From: Sulfitobacter sp043557345
GTDB taxonomy: Bacteria > Pseudomonadota > Alphaproteobacteria > Rhodobacterales > Rhodobacteraceae
Assembly: GCF_043557345.1 (NCBI RefSeq)
Contig: NZ_JBIFFV010000001.1
Coordinates: 496,001 to 560,000, forward strand
DNA: 64,000 nt
Reading direction: 5' to 3'
The position numbers and the translations under genes are program-made. Positions 1 through 8,896 of the stretch are shown here, in pieces (position 1 is the first letter of the stretch; every line of letters begins with the position of its first letter). The notes below the pieces were generated by a model. The model searched no databases, was not told the origin of the DNA, and was given only the letters and a program-made list of their open reading frames with translations.

Positions 1-1
1 T

Positions 2-631
2 GTCTTCTTCCTCGACCTGCGCAGCTACCGGGGGCCGAACAGCGAGAACATGCAGACCGAGATGTCGGAGGCCACCGATATCCTCGGGGCCGAGCAGATG
101 GCATGGCTCAAGCGCGAGTTGACCAATTCGGCGGCCACATGGAAGGTCATCGCCTGCGACATGCCCATCGGTCTGGTCGTCGGCGGCGGGGCCGAAGCGG
201 TTGCCAATGGCGACAATGGCGCCGCCAAGGGCCGCGAGCAGGAGATCGCGGGGCTGCTGCCTTTCATCAAGACCGCGCAGGTCGACAACGTGGTCTGGTT
301 CACGGCGGATGTGCATTACACTGCCGCGCATTACTACAACCCCGACAAGGCGCAGTTTCAGGACTTTGACCCGTTTTGGGAGTTTGTCTCGGGCCCGCTG
401 CACGCGGGCACCTTTGGCCCGAACGAGTTGGACGGCACCTTTGGCCCTGAGTTGAAATACGTCAAAGCGCCCGAAGACGGTCAGGTGAACCTGCCGCCCT
501 CCGCCGGTCTGCAATTCTTTGGCTTGGTCGATATCGACGCCAAGACCCAGCAGATGAAAGTGCGCCTGATGGACCGCGCCGATACCGAGCTTTACTCGGT
601 GACGCTCGACCCAAAGGGGGCGGCGATCTAA
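2..631 (+). CDS. PhoD-like alkaline phosphatase, C-terminal part
   Basis: The frame is open from the left edge, so the N-terminus lies outside the window; 209 residues remain. The fragment starts with a LDLRSYR block and carries an ADVHY motif about 100 residues in, followed by FVSGPLHAG. These are typical of the metal-binding C-terminal half of PhoD-type phosphodiesterases/alkaline phosphatases, which are normally Tat-exported periplasmic enzymes that release phosphate from organic esters. The export signal cannot be checked here. A strong terminator follows the stop codon, so this is the last gene of its transcript. Family assignment is good; the substrate is unknown. Confidence 0.8.
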   Translation, partial: VFFLDLRSYRGPNSENMQTEMSEATDILGAEQMAWLKRELTNSAATWKVIACDMPIGLVVGGGAEAVANGDNGAAKGREQEIAGLLPFIKTAQVDNVVWFTADVHYTAAHYYNPDKAQFQDFDPFWEFVSGPLHAGTFGPNELDGTFGPELKYVKAPEDGQVNLPPSAGLQFFGLVDIDAKTQQMKVRLMDRADTELYSVTLDPKGAAI

Positions 632-656
632 GCGCCCTCTGGAAGGCACAGTGAGA

Positions 657-685
657 GGATCGCCCGGATGCGGGCGATCCTTTTT
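657..685 (+). terminator. Intrinsic terminator after the phosphatase gene
   Basis: A perfect 10-bp stem, GGATCGCCCG (657-666) with CGGGCGATCC (671-680), closes a 4-base loop and is followed by five T. The T-run is on the plus side, so it ends the phosphatase transcript. The convergent cobO stop codon is 4 bases downstream. Confidence 0.9.
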
Positions 686-688
686 GTT

Positions 689-1294
689 TCAGTAGTCGAC
701 GCCGCGCTGTGCTTTGATGCCTGCTTTGAACGGGTGTTTAACCTCGGACATTTCGGTCACCAGATCGGCATAGTCGCAAAGCTCGGGCCGTGCGTCGCGG
801 CCTGTAAGCACGACGGCGGTGCGCTTGTCGCGGGCGTCGAGCCCGGCGATCACGTCTTCGATCTTGAGGTATTCATAGCGGATGGCGATGTTGATCTCAT
901 CCATCACCACAAGGTCATAGTCCCCGCTTTCCATCATCTCGCGCGCCTTGCCGAAGGCGGCCTCGGCGGCGGCGATGTCGCGGTTGCGGTCTTGGGTGTC
1001 CCAGGTGAAGCCTTCGCCCATCGTGTGCCATGTCACCTCGTCCAGCCGTTCAAAGAACAACCGTTCGCCGGTTTTCCATTTGCCCTTGATGAACTGCACC
1101 ACACCGACGCGCTGTTTCCAGCCAAGCGCGCGCACCACGACGCCGAAGGCGGAAGAGGATTTGCCCTTGCCCGGGCCGGTATGGACCAGCACCAGACCCT
1201 TGTCTGGGTCTTGCAACTCGGCCACCTTGGCGCGCTGTTCGGCCTGACGCCGCTGCATCTTTTCCTTGTGGTCTTTCGGATCCGCGTCGCTCAT
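689..1294 (-). CDS. cobO: Cob(I)yrinic acid a,c-diamide adenosyltransferase
   Basis: This 201-residue protein has the usual CobO/BtuR length. It transfers the adenosyl group from ATP to the cobalt of corrinoids in cobalamin synthesis or salvage, in the cytoplasm. The P-loop GPGKGKSS is at about residues 40-47, and the family blocks ALGWKQRVGVVQFIKG and VVMDEINIAIRYEYL are present. The charged N-terminal tail of about 30 residues before the P-loop is normal for the family. No other cobalamin genes are nearby, so it stands alone here. It converges with the upstream phosphatase gene. Confidence 0.95.
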   Translation of the reverse strand: MSDADPKDHKEKMQRRQAEQRAKVAELQDPDKGLVLVHTGPGKGKSSSAFGVVVRALGWKQRVGVVQFIKGKWKTGERLFFERLDEVTWHTMGEGFTWDTQDRNRDIAAAEAAFGKAREMMESGDYDLVVMDEINIAIRYEYLKIEDVIAGLDARDKRTAVVLTGRDARPELCDYADLVTEMSEVKHPFKAGIKAQRGVDY

Positions 1295-1364
1295 CGGTCA
1301 TCTCCTCTATCCGGTTTCGGGGCACCATAGGGAGAGGCCGGGCCGGGCGAAAGCCCGCATTCGA

Positions 1365-2303
1365 TCACGCTTTGGGATCGGTGACAGACCGCGCCTTGCC
1401 CCGCTCCATCCCCAGCTGCCGCTCGCGCCAGATCACCAATGCGCCCGCGCTGATCACCAACGCCGCGCCCGCCAGCATCATCATCGTGGGCAGTTCGGCA
1501 AAGAAGACATAGCCCAGCAAAATGGCGAAAAGCATCGAGGTGTAATCATAGGGCGCCAGCATCGAGGCCGAGCCAAAGCGATAGGCCGAGGTGATCAGGA
1601 TCTGCGCCACCCCGCCGATCAATCCGGCGAGGACCAAGAGGCCAAAGGTTTGCGGATCGGGAATGACCCAGCCGAAAGGCAGGGTGCAAAGCGCCAGCAG
1701 GGAGGCGGTGCAGGAGAAGTAGAAGACGATCGCGGCAGTGTCTTCGTTCTGCACCAATTGGCGAATGTGAATCTGCACGAGGCTGCGCACCATTGTCGCC
1801 ATCAGGATCAGCAACGCGCCGATGGTGGCTGTCTGTTCCATCGTGCCGATGCTGGTGAAACGCGGCCAGAGGATGATCATCACCCCCACCAACCCAATCG
1901 CCACGGCACTCACGCGGATCAGACGGATTTTCTCGCCCAGCAACACGGCGGCGAGGATGACGGTGAAAATCGGCGTGGCAAAGCCGATGGCCGTGACCTC
2001 GGGCAGGGGCAGCAGGCCGAGGCCGGTGAAGGTCAGCCCCATCGCCGTGGTGCCGAACAGCCCGCGCCAGACATGGCCCATCGGGTTTTGCGTCTTTAGC
2101 CCGCTTTTCAGTTTGCCGCGTTGCGCGAGCCAGATCAGGATCACCGGAATGGCAAAGAAGGAGCGAAAAAAGACCGACTCGCCTGCGGGCACTTCGTCGG
2201 CCAGCGATTTGATGATCGCGGACATGCAGGTGAAAAGCAGGATCGCCGTGATTTTCAGACCGACACCAAGGGCGGGACGGGCGGAGAAATCATCGACTTT
2301 CAT
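1365..2303 (-). CDS. DMT-superfamily (EamA) transporter
   Basis: A 312-residue hydrophobic protein with about ten membrane segments arranged as two EamA repeats, as in drug/metabolite exporters of the inner membrane. Recognisable pieces are the ESVFFRSFFAIPVI helix in the first half and SMLAPYDYTSMLFAILLGYVFF in the second. The C-terminus is short, charged and probably cytoplasmic. It lies only 10 bases downstream of aroC on the same strand, so the two are probably co-transcribed. The substrate cannot be read from sequence. Confidence 0.85.
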   Translation of the reverse strand: MKVDDFSARPALGVGLKITAILLFTCMSAIIKSLADEVPAGESVFFRSFFAIPVILIWLAQRGKLKSGLKTQNPMGHVWRGLFGTTAMGLTFTGLGLLPLPEVTAIGFATPIFTVILAAVLLGEKIRLIRVSAVAIGLVGVMIILWPRFTSIGTMEQTATIGALLILMATMVRSLVQIHIRQLVQNEDTAAIVFYFSCTASLLALCTLPFGWVIPDPQTFGLLVLAGLIGGVAQILITSAYRFGSASMLAPYDYTSMLFAILLGYVFFAELPTMMMLAGAALVISAGALVIWRERQLGMERGKARSVTDPKA

Positions 2304-2313
2304 GCTTTGATTC

Positions 2314-3423
2314 TCACGCCTCGGGGCCGATTATGCCGCGGTTCTGGCCAATCTGTCCGCGATGCAGCAGCAGGTGATCCAGCAGCACGCAGGCCATCAT
2401 CGCCTCGCCCACCGGTACTGCGCGAATACCGACGCAAGGATCGTGGCGGCCCTTGGTGATGATCTCGGTCTCTTCGCCCTGTTTCGTGATCGTGCGTCGC
2501 GTGGTCAGGATGCTGGAGGTCGGCTTCACCGCGAAGCGCAGCACCACATCCTGCCCGGTGCTGATCCCACCCAAGATGCCGCCCGCGTGGTTCGAGGAAT
2601 ATTCCGGCCCATCCGGCCCCATGGTGATCTCATCGGCGTTCAATTCGCCCGTCAGCATCGCCGCCGACATGCCCTCGCCGATCTCCACACCTTTGACGGC
2701 ATTGATGCTCATCATCGCGGCGGCCAGATCGGTGTCGAGCTTGCCATAGACCGGCGCGCCGAGACCCGCAGGCACGCCGCGCGCGGTGACTTCGATGATC
2801 GCGCCGACGCTGCTGCCCGATTTGCGCAGCCCGTCGAGGTAGTCGGCCCAGTCGCTGGCCGCCTTGGCATCCGGCACCCAAAAGGGGTTTTGGTCGATCT
2901 GGTCCCAATCGAACGCCTCGCGGTCGATCTTATGCGGCCCCATCTGCACCATGTAGCCGGTGATCTGAAGCTTTGGGGCCAGCGCCTTGATCGCCTCCCG
3001 CGCCAGACCGCCCGCCGCCACCCGCGCGGCCGTCTCCCGCGCCGAGGAGCGGCCACCCCCGCGATAGTCGCGGATGCCGTATTTCTGGAAATAGGTGATG
3101 TCGGCGTGACCGGGGCGGAACTTGTCCTTGATGTCGCCGTAGTCTTTGGAGCGTTGATCTGTGTTCTCGATCATCAGCTGGATCGGGGTGCCGGTGGTGA
3201 CCCCTTCGAAGGTGCCCGACAGGATCCGCACCGCATCCGCTTCGCGCCGCTGTGTGGTGTATTTGTTCTGGCCCGGTTTGCGCTTGTCGAGCCACTGTTG
3301 AATCATGCCCTCGTCAATCGGCACGCCGGGGGGGCAGCCGTCGATGGTCGCCCCAAGGGCGGGCCCGTGGCTCTCGCCCCATGTGGTGACCCGGTAAAGA
3401 TGGCCAAAGCTGTTGATCGACAT
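2314..3423 (-). CDS. aroC: Chorismate synthase
   Basis: 369 residues, the normal family length. It makes chorismate from 5-enolpyruvylshikimate-3-phosphate using reduced FMN, the last step of the shikimate pathway. Signature blocks are GESHGPA near the N-terminus, RPGHAD with the DYRGGGRSSARET block in the middle, and DPCVGIRAVPVGEAM near the C-terminus. The frame stays open 69 bases further upstream, but the start at MSINSFGHLYRV is preferred because it matches family N-termini and has an AGGAGG ribosome site 7 bases before it. It is divergent from the TPP-riboswitch-controlled thiBPQ operon. Confidence 0.97.
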   Translation of the reverse strand: MSINSFGHLYRVTTWGESHGPALGATIDGCPPGVPIDEGMIQQWLDKRKPGQNKYTTQRREADAVRILSGTFEGVTTGTPIQLMIENTDQRSKDYGDIKDKFRPGHADITYFQKYGIRDYRGGGRSSARETAARVAAGGLAREAIKALAPKLQITGYMVQMGPHKIDREAFDWDQIDQNPFWVPDAKAASDWADYLDGLRKSGSSVGAIIEVTARGVPAGLGAPVYGKLDTDLAAAMMSINAVKGVEIGEGMSAAMLTGELNADEITMGPDGPEYSSNHAGGILGGISTGQDVVLRFAVKPTSSILTTRRTITKQGEETEIITKGRHDPCVGIRAVPVGEAMMACVLLDHLLLHRGQIGQNRGIIGPEA

Positions 3424-3512
3424 GGGCGGACCTCCTGTTGTCAAACCCTTAGCGGGGGCGGCGCCCTGCCTCAAGGGGATTTGCCTTGCCAATTGTGCAG
3501 GTCCGATCTACC

Positions 3513-3608
3513 CCTGACGCTACCTCGGGGGGCCTTTGGGCTGAGATGTGCGTGTCGCGCGGACCCGTTGAACCTGAACCGGTTAACACCGGCGGAGGGA
3601 AGGTCAGG
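3513..3608 (+). promoter_or_regulatory. TPP riboswitch (THI box)
   Basis: The conserved THI core is readable: CTCGGGG, then GGGCTGAGAT, then ACCCGTTGAACCTGAACCGG, then ACACCGGCGGAGGGAAGG. A closing P1 helix pairs CCTGAC (3513-3518) with GTCAGG (3603-3608). It sits 43 bases before the thiB start codon and 32 bases before its AGGAGG ribosome site. There is no clear terminator between them, so control of translation initiation is more likely than attenuation. It should shut off thiamine uptake when thiamine pyrophosphate is plentiful. Confidence 0.95.
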
Positions 3609-3651
3609 ACAGACATCCACCTTTTACCTTTCGCCGCAAAAGGAGGATGCA

Positions 3652-4629
3652 ATGAAGTATCTTACACTTGCTGCGGGCGTCATGGGCGCATCAGCCGCAT
3701 GGGCCGAGACGCCTGAATTGACGGTCTATACCTACGACAGTTTCGTCACCGAATGGGGGCCAGGGCCGGCCATCGAAGAGGGGTTCGAGGCCGACTGCGG
3801 CTGCGATCTGAAATTCGTCGGCATGGGCGACGGTGCGGCCTTGCTGGCGCGGCTCAAGCTGGAAGGCGCGCGGTCGGACGCGGATATCGTGCTGGGGCTC
3901 GACACCAGCCTGATCGCCGCGGCGAAAGAGACCGAATTGTTCGCGCCGAGCGGGTTGCAGGCCGACTATGACCTGCCGATCACTTGGGAAGACAAAGTTT
4001 TCGTGCCCTATGACTGGGGCTATTTCGCCTTTGTCCACGGCACCGATCTGGAGGCGCCCGGCGATTTCAAGGCGCTGGCCGAGAGCGATCTGAAAATCGT
4101 GATCCAAGACCCGCGCTCTTCGACGCCGGGCTTGGGGCTGCTGATGTGGGTCAAAGCGGCCTATGGCGACGCCGCGCACGAGGTTTGGGCGGGGCTGGCC
4201 GATAACGTCGTGACCGTGACAAAGGGTTGGTCCGAAGCCTATGGCCTCTTCCTTGAAGGCGAGGCCGACATGGTGCTGAGCTACACGACTTCCCCCGCCT
4301 ATCACCTGATCGCGGAGGAGGACGACAGCAAGACCGCGGCGCTGTTCGACGAAGGCCACTACATGCAGATCGAAGTGGCGGGGAAACTTGCCGGGTCGGA
4401 TCAGCCGGAACTGGCGGATCGGTTCTTGCAATACCTCGTCTCTGATGCCGCGCAATCGGTGCTGCCGACGACCAACTGGATGTATCCCGCCGTGACGCCC
4501 GAAGGCGGTCTGCCCGAAGGGTTCGAGGGCATGATCCAGCCCGGCAAGGCGCTTTTGGTGCCGAACGGCGAAGTCCCCGCGCTGCGTGAGGAGGCTTTGG
4601 ACGAATGGCTGACCGCGCTGTCGCGTTAA
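3652..4629 (+). CDS. thiB: Thiamine ABC transporter substrate-binding protein
   Basis: 325 residues with a Sec signal peptide (MKYLTLAAGVMGASAAWA, cleavage about residue 18) and a family-1-type periplasmic binding fold. The mature start, LTVYTYDSFVTEWGPGPAIE, is typical of ThiB, and KGWSEAYGLFLEGEADMVLSYTTSPAY is a strong family block. It binds thiamine or its phosphates in the periplasm and delivers them to ThiPQ. The start is fixed by the AGGAGG just upstream; the open frame upstream overlaps aroC and the riboswitch and is not coding. It overlaps thiP by 25 bases, implying coupled translation. Confidence 0.95.
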   Translation: MKYLTLAAGVMGASAAWAETPELTVYTYDSFVTEWGPGPAIEEGFEADCGCDLKFVGMGDGAALLARLKLEGARSDADIVLGLDTSLIAAAKETELFAPSGLQADYDLPITWEDKVFVPYDWGYFAFVHGTDLEAPGDFKALAESDLKIVIQDPRSSTPGLGLLMWVKAAYGDAAHEVWAGLADNVVTVTKGWSEAYGLFLEGEADMVLSYTTSPAYHLIAEEDDSKTAALFDEGHYMQIEVAGKLAGSDQPELADRFLQYLVSDAAQSVLPTTNWMYPAVTPEGGLPEGFEGMIQPGKALLVPNGEVPALREEALDEWLTALSR

Positions 4630-6161
4630 GCGGCAAAACGGGGCTTTTCGCCGCCGCGCTGGTCGCGGGGCTGATCCTTGCGGCCTTGGTCGCTGTTTTT
4701 ACGGCAGCCGATGTGGGTGCAGGGCTCGACCCGGCGGATTGGGCGGCGGTGCGGTTTACCGTGACGCAGGCGGTCTGGTCGGCGGTGCTTTCGGTGCTGC
4801 TGGCCGTGCCGGTGGCGCGGGCCTTGGCGCGGCGGCGGTTCTGGGGGCGTGGGGCGCTGATCACCCTGCTGGGCGCGCCCTTCATTCTGCCGGTGATCGT
4901 TGCGGTGCTGGGGCTGCTGACGGTCTTTGGCCGGTCGGGCGTGCTGAACCAATTTGGCGCGGCTCTTGGCCTGCCGCCGCTGTCGATCTACGGGCTGCAT
5001 GGCGTGGTTCTGGCGCATGTGTTCTTCAACCTGCCGCTGGCCACGCGGCTTTTGCTGCAAGGCTGGCAGAGCATCCCGTCTGAGCGATTTCGGCTTGCGG
5101 GGCAACTCCAGATGACGCCGCGGGCGCTGTTTCTGGCGCTGGAATGGCCGATGCTGCGGCAGGTGCTGCCCGGTGTGGCGGCGCTGATTTTCGTGATTTG
5201 CCTGACCAGTTTCGCCGTGGCGCTGACGCTGGGCGGTGGGCCACGGGCGACGACGATCGAATTGGCGATCTATCAGGCCTTTCGGTTCGATTTCGATCTG
5301 GGGCGCGCCGCGCTGTTGTCGGTGGTGCAGCTTGTGCTCGCGGGGGCTGCGGCGGTGGCGGCGCTTTGGCTGATCCCGCCGATCAGCTTGGGCGGCGGAT
5401 TGGACCGCCCCCTGCGCCGCTGGGATGCGCGGGGCGGCGCGCAGCGGTTGCTCGACATCACCGTCATCGCGCTCGCCGCGCTGTTCCTATTGCTGCCGCT
5501 GGCGGCGGTGGTTCTGCGCGGGCTGGCGGGGATCGCGCAGCTGCCCGCCTCGGTCTGGCAGGCCACTGGGAATAGCATTCTAGTGGCGGGGTTGAGCGTG
5601 GCGGTGCTGGCCCTGCTGGCGCTGCCGATGGCAGGCTGGATCGCCACCCGGCGGCGCGGCGGGGTTGAGGCGATTGGCCTGATGGGGCTTGCAGCCTCTC
5701 CGCTGATGATCGGCACGGGGTGGTTCATCTTGATCAACCCGGTGCTGGACCCGGCGCGGCTGAGCCTGCCGGTGACCGCTTTGGTCAATGCGCTGATGGC
5801 GCTGCCTTTCGTGCTGCGCATTCTGGTGCCGCGGCTGCGCGAAACCTTGCAGGACTATGGCCCGCTGACACAGACCCTCGGCATGACGGGTTGGGCGCTG
5901 TGGCGGCTGTTGGTCCTGCCGCGTCTGCGCCCACAGCTGGGCTTTGCCGCCGGGCTGACGGGGGCGCTCTCGGTGGGGGATCTCGGCGTGATCGCGCTTT
6001 TCGCCGATCAGGATCGTGCGACGCTGCCTTTGCAGATGTACCGTCTGATGGGCGCCTACCGGATGGAGGCCGCAGCGGGCGCGGCGCTGCTTTTGCTGGT
6101 CTTGGCGCTGGCGGTGTTTTTCGTCTGCGACAAATGGGGGCGCTGGCATGCTGACGCTTGA
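4605..6161 (+). CDS. thiP: Thiamine ABC transporter permease
   Basis: 518 residues, a fused double permease: two binding-protein-dependent transport modules in one chain with about 12 membrane segments, as expected for ThiP. Each half has an EAA-like cytoplasmic loop, near ERFRLAGQLQMTPRALF in the first half and LTQTLGMTGWALWRLLVLP in the second, where ThiQ would dock. It starts inside the end of thiB and overlaps thiQ by 14 bases, so the three genes form one tightly coupled operon under the TPP riboswitch. Confidence 0.95.
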   Translation: MADRAVALSGKTGLFAAALVAGLILAALVAVFTAADVGAGLDPADWAAVRFTVTQAVWSAVLSVLLAVPVARALARRRFWGRGALITLLGAPFILPVIVAVLGLLTVFGRSGVLNQFGAALGLPPLSIYGLHGVVLAHVFFNLPLATRLLLQGWQSIPSERFRLAGQLQMTPRALFLALEWPMLRQVLPGVAALIFVICLTSFAVALTLGGGPRATTIELAIYQAFRFDFDLGRAALLSVVQLVLAGAAAVAALWLIPPISLGGGLDRPLRRWDARGGAQRLLDITVIALAALFLLLPLAAVVLRGLAGIAQLPASVWQATGNSILVAGLSVAVLALLALPMAGWIATRRRGGVEAIGLMGLAASPLMIGTGWFILINPVLDPARLSLPVTALVNALMALPFVLRILVPRLRETLQDYGPLTQTLGMTGWALWRLLVLPRLRPQLGFAAGLTGALSVGDLGVIALFADQDRATLPLQMYRLMGAYRMEAAAGAALLLLVLALAVFFVCDKWGRWHADA

Positions 6162-6840
6162 AGAGATGCGCATTGAGCGGGGCGATTTCAGCCTCGTCGC
6201 CGATATGACACTGGCGCAGGGGCGCAACTACGCGGTGATCGGCCCCTCGGGGTCGGGCAAGTCGACCCTGCTGGCGGCAATCTGTGGGTTCGTGCCGGTG
6301 GCGGCGGGGCGGCTGCTGCGGGAGGGGGAGGAGATCACGGATCAACATCCCGGCCAGCGCGGCATGACGATGCTGTTTCAGGATAATAACCTGTTTCCGC
6401 ATCTCACCGTGCGGCAGAACGTCGGCCTTGGCCTGCGCCCTGACCTGCGGCTGAAAGCGGCGGACCGGGAGGCGGTCGATGCCGCCCTCATGCGGGTGGG
6501 GCTCAGCGATCACGCCGCGAAACGCCCCGGGGCGCTGTCTGGCGGACAGCAAAGCCGGGTGGCGCTGGCGCGGGTGTTGGTGCAGGCGCGGCCTTGGGTG
6601 CTGTTGGATGAGCCCTTTGCCGCGCTCGGCCCCGCGCTTCGGGTCGAGATGCTGGATTTGGTCCAAGACCTTGCTCGGGAGACCGGGGCGGGGCTGATCA
6701 TGGTGACCCATGCACCCGACGACGTGCGCCGCATCGCGGATGAGGTGATCTTTGTCGAAGGCGGGCGCGCCCATGCGCCGGGGCCGGCGGCGGAATTGCT
6801 CGACAACCCGCCCCCGGCCCTGCGCGCCTATCTCGGCTAG
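6148..6840 (+). CDS. thiQ: Thiamine ABC transporter ATP-binding protein
   Basis: 230 residues, a single ABC ATPase domain that powers thiamine import. The Walker A is GPSGSGKST (about residues 32-40), the signature is LSGGQQSRVALAR, and the Walker B is VLLDEPFAALGP. The alanine-leucine-glycine D-loop departs slightly from the usual ALDP, which is tolerated in ThiQ-like proteins. Its stop codon overlaps the convergent ribH stop in the palindrome CTAG (6837-6840), so the two transcripts meet with no spacer and no visible terminator between them. Confidence 0.95.
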   Translation: MLTLEEMRIERGDFSLVADMTLAQGRNYAVIGPSGSGKSTLLAAICGFVPVAAGRLLREGEEITDQHPGQRGMTMLFQDNNLFPHLTVRQNVGLGLRPDLRLKAADREAVDAALMRVGLSDHAAKRPGALSGGQQSRVALARVLVQARPWVLLDEPFAALGPALRVEMLDLVQDLARETGAGLIMVTHAPDDVRRIADEVIFVEGGRAHAPGPAAELLDNPPPALRAYLG

Positions 6841-7319
6841 GCGGCGGAAATTTCCGAAATTTCCGCGCCGTTTTCTTTTGAAGAAAACCTCTCCAGCGCT
6901 TGGGTCATGCCAAGGGCGGCCTGCGCGGCCTCGCGCCCCTTGGTAACGAAATGGTCGCGGTAGATCGCATTGTGATGATCCGTTTCCTGATAGTGGTGCG
7001 GGGTGAGCGAGACCGACAGCACCGGCAGGTCGCAGTCCAACCCCACGCGCATCAGCCCATCGACCACCGTCTGCGCCACGAAGTCATGCCGGTAAATGCC
7101 GCCATCCACCACGAAGGCCGCGCAGATCACGGCGTCATAGCGCCCGGTCTTGGCCAGACGTTGCGCCATGAGCGGCAGTTCAAAGGCGCCGGGAACGGCG
7201 AAACTGTCCACCTGTGCGGCGTCGATCACTTCGGTAAATCCGTCATAGGCGCGGTCGACGATATCCGCATGCCAGCTTGCACGCACAAAGGCGAAACGGG
7301 CGGAACGTTCTTGTGTCAT
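6837..7319 (-). CDS. ribH: 6,7-dimethyl-8-ribityllumazine synthase, type 2
   Basis: 160 residues. Lumazine synthase condenses the ribityl-pyrimidine with dihydroxybutanone phosphate, the penultimate step to riboflavin. The start FAFVRASWHADIVDRAYDGF and the block VPGAFELPLMAQRLAKTGRYDAV fit the RibH2 type known from Brucella and rhizobia. The frame extends 93 bases upstream, but MTQERSARF is chosen because an AAAGGAG ribosome site precedes it and the upstream part overlaps the FMN riboswitch. No other rib gene is nearby, so this is a stand-alone flavin-controlled copy. Confidence 0.93.
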   Translation of the reverse strand: MTQERSARFAFVRASWHADIVDRAYDGFTEVIDAAQVDSFAVPGAFELPLMAQRLAKTGRYDAVICAAFVVDGGIYRHDFVAQTVVDGLMRVGLDCDLPVLSVSLTPHHYQETDHHNAIYRDHFVTKGREAAQAALGMTQALERFSSKENGAEISEISAA

Positions 7320-7400
7320 GGTGATCTCCTTTAGGTTCAGACACGTCCACCCAAGGCGATCACGCGCAACGACCGGGGCTTCGCCCCCGTCCTTGTTCGC

Positions 7401-7532
7401 ATTCTCTTTCATCCGGACTGTGACCGTCGGCTCTGGAATTGCACCAGATCTGCTGACACCTTCGAAAAGGCCGCTCGCGGGCTTGCGGGGACCGCTTACC
7501 GCCGGTGGGGAATTTCGCCCCGCCCTGAGAAT
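7401..7532 (-). promoter_or_regulatory. FMN riboswitch (RFN element)
   Basis: Read on the minus strand, the RFN core is complete: CGGGGCGAAATTCCCCACCG, then GGCGGTAAG, then GCCCGCGAGC, then a GATCTGGTGCAATTCCAG helix, then GCCGACGGT and CAGTCCGGATGAAAGAGAA. P1 pairs GAGAAT (7527-7532) with ATTCTC (7401-7406). It lies about 80 bases upstream of ribH. FMN riboswitches in front of RibH2-type genes are established in Brucella. The region also forms the spacer to the divergent PaiB-like gene. Confidence 0.96.
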
Positions 7533-7594
7533 GATGTCAGGTTGCCAAGTTGCACAAGGCTCTGCAATACCAAAACAAACGCATAGGAGACACC

Positions 7595-8209
7595 ATGCAC
7601 CCCAATCCGATCTACCGCAAAGAGGGCCGCGACCGGAACCTTGCCTTTGCCCGTGACACCGGTTTTGGCGTCTTGGCGATCAACGGGGCTGAGGGGCCGT
7701 TGATGGCGCATGTGCCCTTCATCCTGAACGACGCCGGGGATTTGGCCGAGTTGCATCTGGTGCGCTCGAACCCCATCGCGCGGGCGCTGAAAACCCCGCA
7801 GCCGGTGCGTTTGGCGGTGACGGGGGCCGATAGCTATGTCTCGCCGGATTGGTACGGGATCGAGGATCAGGTGCCGACATGGAACTATGTGGCCGTGCAT
7901 CTGGCCGGCACGCTGGTAATGCGCCCGGCAGAGGAACTGCCGGATCTGCTGGCGCGGCAATCGGCGATATATGAGGCGCGGCTGGCCCCGAAGACCCCAT
8001 GGAAGATGGACAAGATGACCCCCGAGGCGCGGGACAAGATGCTTCGGATGATCGTGCCTTGTCACCTTCGCGTCACCGGGGTCGACGGCACATGGAAGCT
8101 GGGCCAGAACAAGGATGCGGCCGTGCGTCTCGCGGCGGCGGATCAGATGGCGGCACATGGATTCGGCACGGATCCGGCGGTGATGGCCGCCCTGATGCGC
8201 GGGGTGTGA
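7595..8209 (+). CDS. PaiB-family FMN-binding protein
   Basis: 204 residues. The N-terminus MHPNPIYRKEGRDRNLAFAR and the block VSPDWYGIEDQVPTWNYVAVHLAGTL are characteristic of the PaiB/'FMN-binding negative transcriptional regulator' family, which has a split-barrel flavin-reductase-like fold. The role of these proteins is poorly fixed: the Bacillus member affects sporulation and protease genes. The start is set by an AGGAGA ribosome site 5 bases upstream; the open frame before it overlaps the FMN riboswitch region. Its divergent arrangement with flavin-controlled ribH is suggestive but unproven. Confidence 0.85.
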   Translation: MHPNPIYRKEGRDRNLAFARDTGFGVLAINGAEGPLMAHVPFILNDAGDLAELHLVRSNPIARALKTPQPVRLAVTGADSYVSPDWYGIEDQVPTWNYVAVHLAGTLVMRPAEELPDLLARQSAIYEARLAPKTPWKMDKMTPEARDKMLRMIVPCHLRVTGVDGTWKLGQNKDAAVRLAAADQMAAHGFGTDPAVMAALMRGV

Positions 8210-8269
8210 TCGCCGTTGCGTCCGGCGCGGCGCCGTTGAATAGTGCGGACAACCAAGGGGGGACTTCAC

Positions 8270-8878
8270 GTGAAACTATTTTATTCTGCAACCTCGCCCT
8301 ATGTCCGCAAGGTCATGGTGCTGCTGCATGAGACCGGCCAGCTTGACGATGTCGCGCTGGAGCCGACATCGGGCACGCCGCTGGCCCCGGCCGAGGGCTT
8401 TGCCGCGCGCAACCCGCTGACCAAAGTGCCCGCGTTGGAGCGGCCAGACGGCTGCACGCTCTATGACAGCCGGGTAATCTGCGCCTATCTGGATGACCGC
8501 GCCGGAGCGGGGCTTTACCCCCAGGGTGCAAGCAGGTGGGACACTTTGACGCTGGAAGCCACGGCGGATGGCATCCTCGATGCCGCGCTCGCCATGGTCT
8601 ACGAAGGCAAGCTGCGCCCCGAAGACAAACGCATGTCTGAGTGGGTCGAGGGCCAGTGGGGCAAGGTCGAACGCGCCTGTAAGACGCTTAACAATCAATG
8701 GGCTGCGCATCTGGCCGGGCCTTTGGACATGGGGCAAATCGCACTTGGCTGCGCCTTGGGATATGTCGATTTCCGCCATGGCGCGCGGGATTGGCGTGCC
8801 GGGAATCCCGATCTGGCGGCATGGTTCGACGCCTTTGATTCGCGCCCCGCGATGACCCATACCACGCCGCCGCAGTAA
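8270..8878 (+). CDS. Glutathione S-transferase family protein
   Basis: 202 residues. An N-terminal thioredoxin-like fold begins KLFYSATSPYVRKVMVLLHE, with a conserved proline block NPLTKVPALE and a DSRVICAYLDD loop that binds the glutathione gamma-glutamyl part. An all-helical C-terminal domain follows. The start is taken as GTG at 8270 because AAGGGGGG lies just upstream and the protein then begins at the first beta strand; a GTG at 8243 is an alternative. Substrate is unknown. Confidence 0.88.
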   Translation: MKLFYSATSPYVRKVMVLLHETGQLDDVALEPTSGTPLAPAEGFAARNPLTKVPALERPDGCTLYDSRVICAYLDDRAGAGLYPQGASRWDTLTLEATADGILDAALAMVYEGKLRPEDKRMSEWVEGQWGKVERACKTLNNQWAAHLAGPLDMGQIALGCALGYVDFRHGARDWRAGNPDLAAWFDAFDSRPAMTHTTPPQ

Positions 8879-8896
8879 GCGCGCCGTAATGATATT

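Noticed and set aside
2362..3651. Very long N-terminal extension of thiB
   Set aside because: It is antisense to aroC and crosses the TPP riboswitch; the signal peptide and ribosome site fix the start at 3652.
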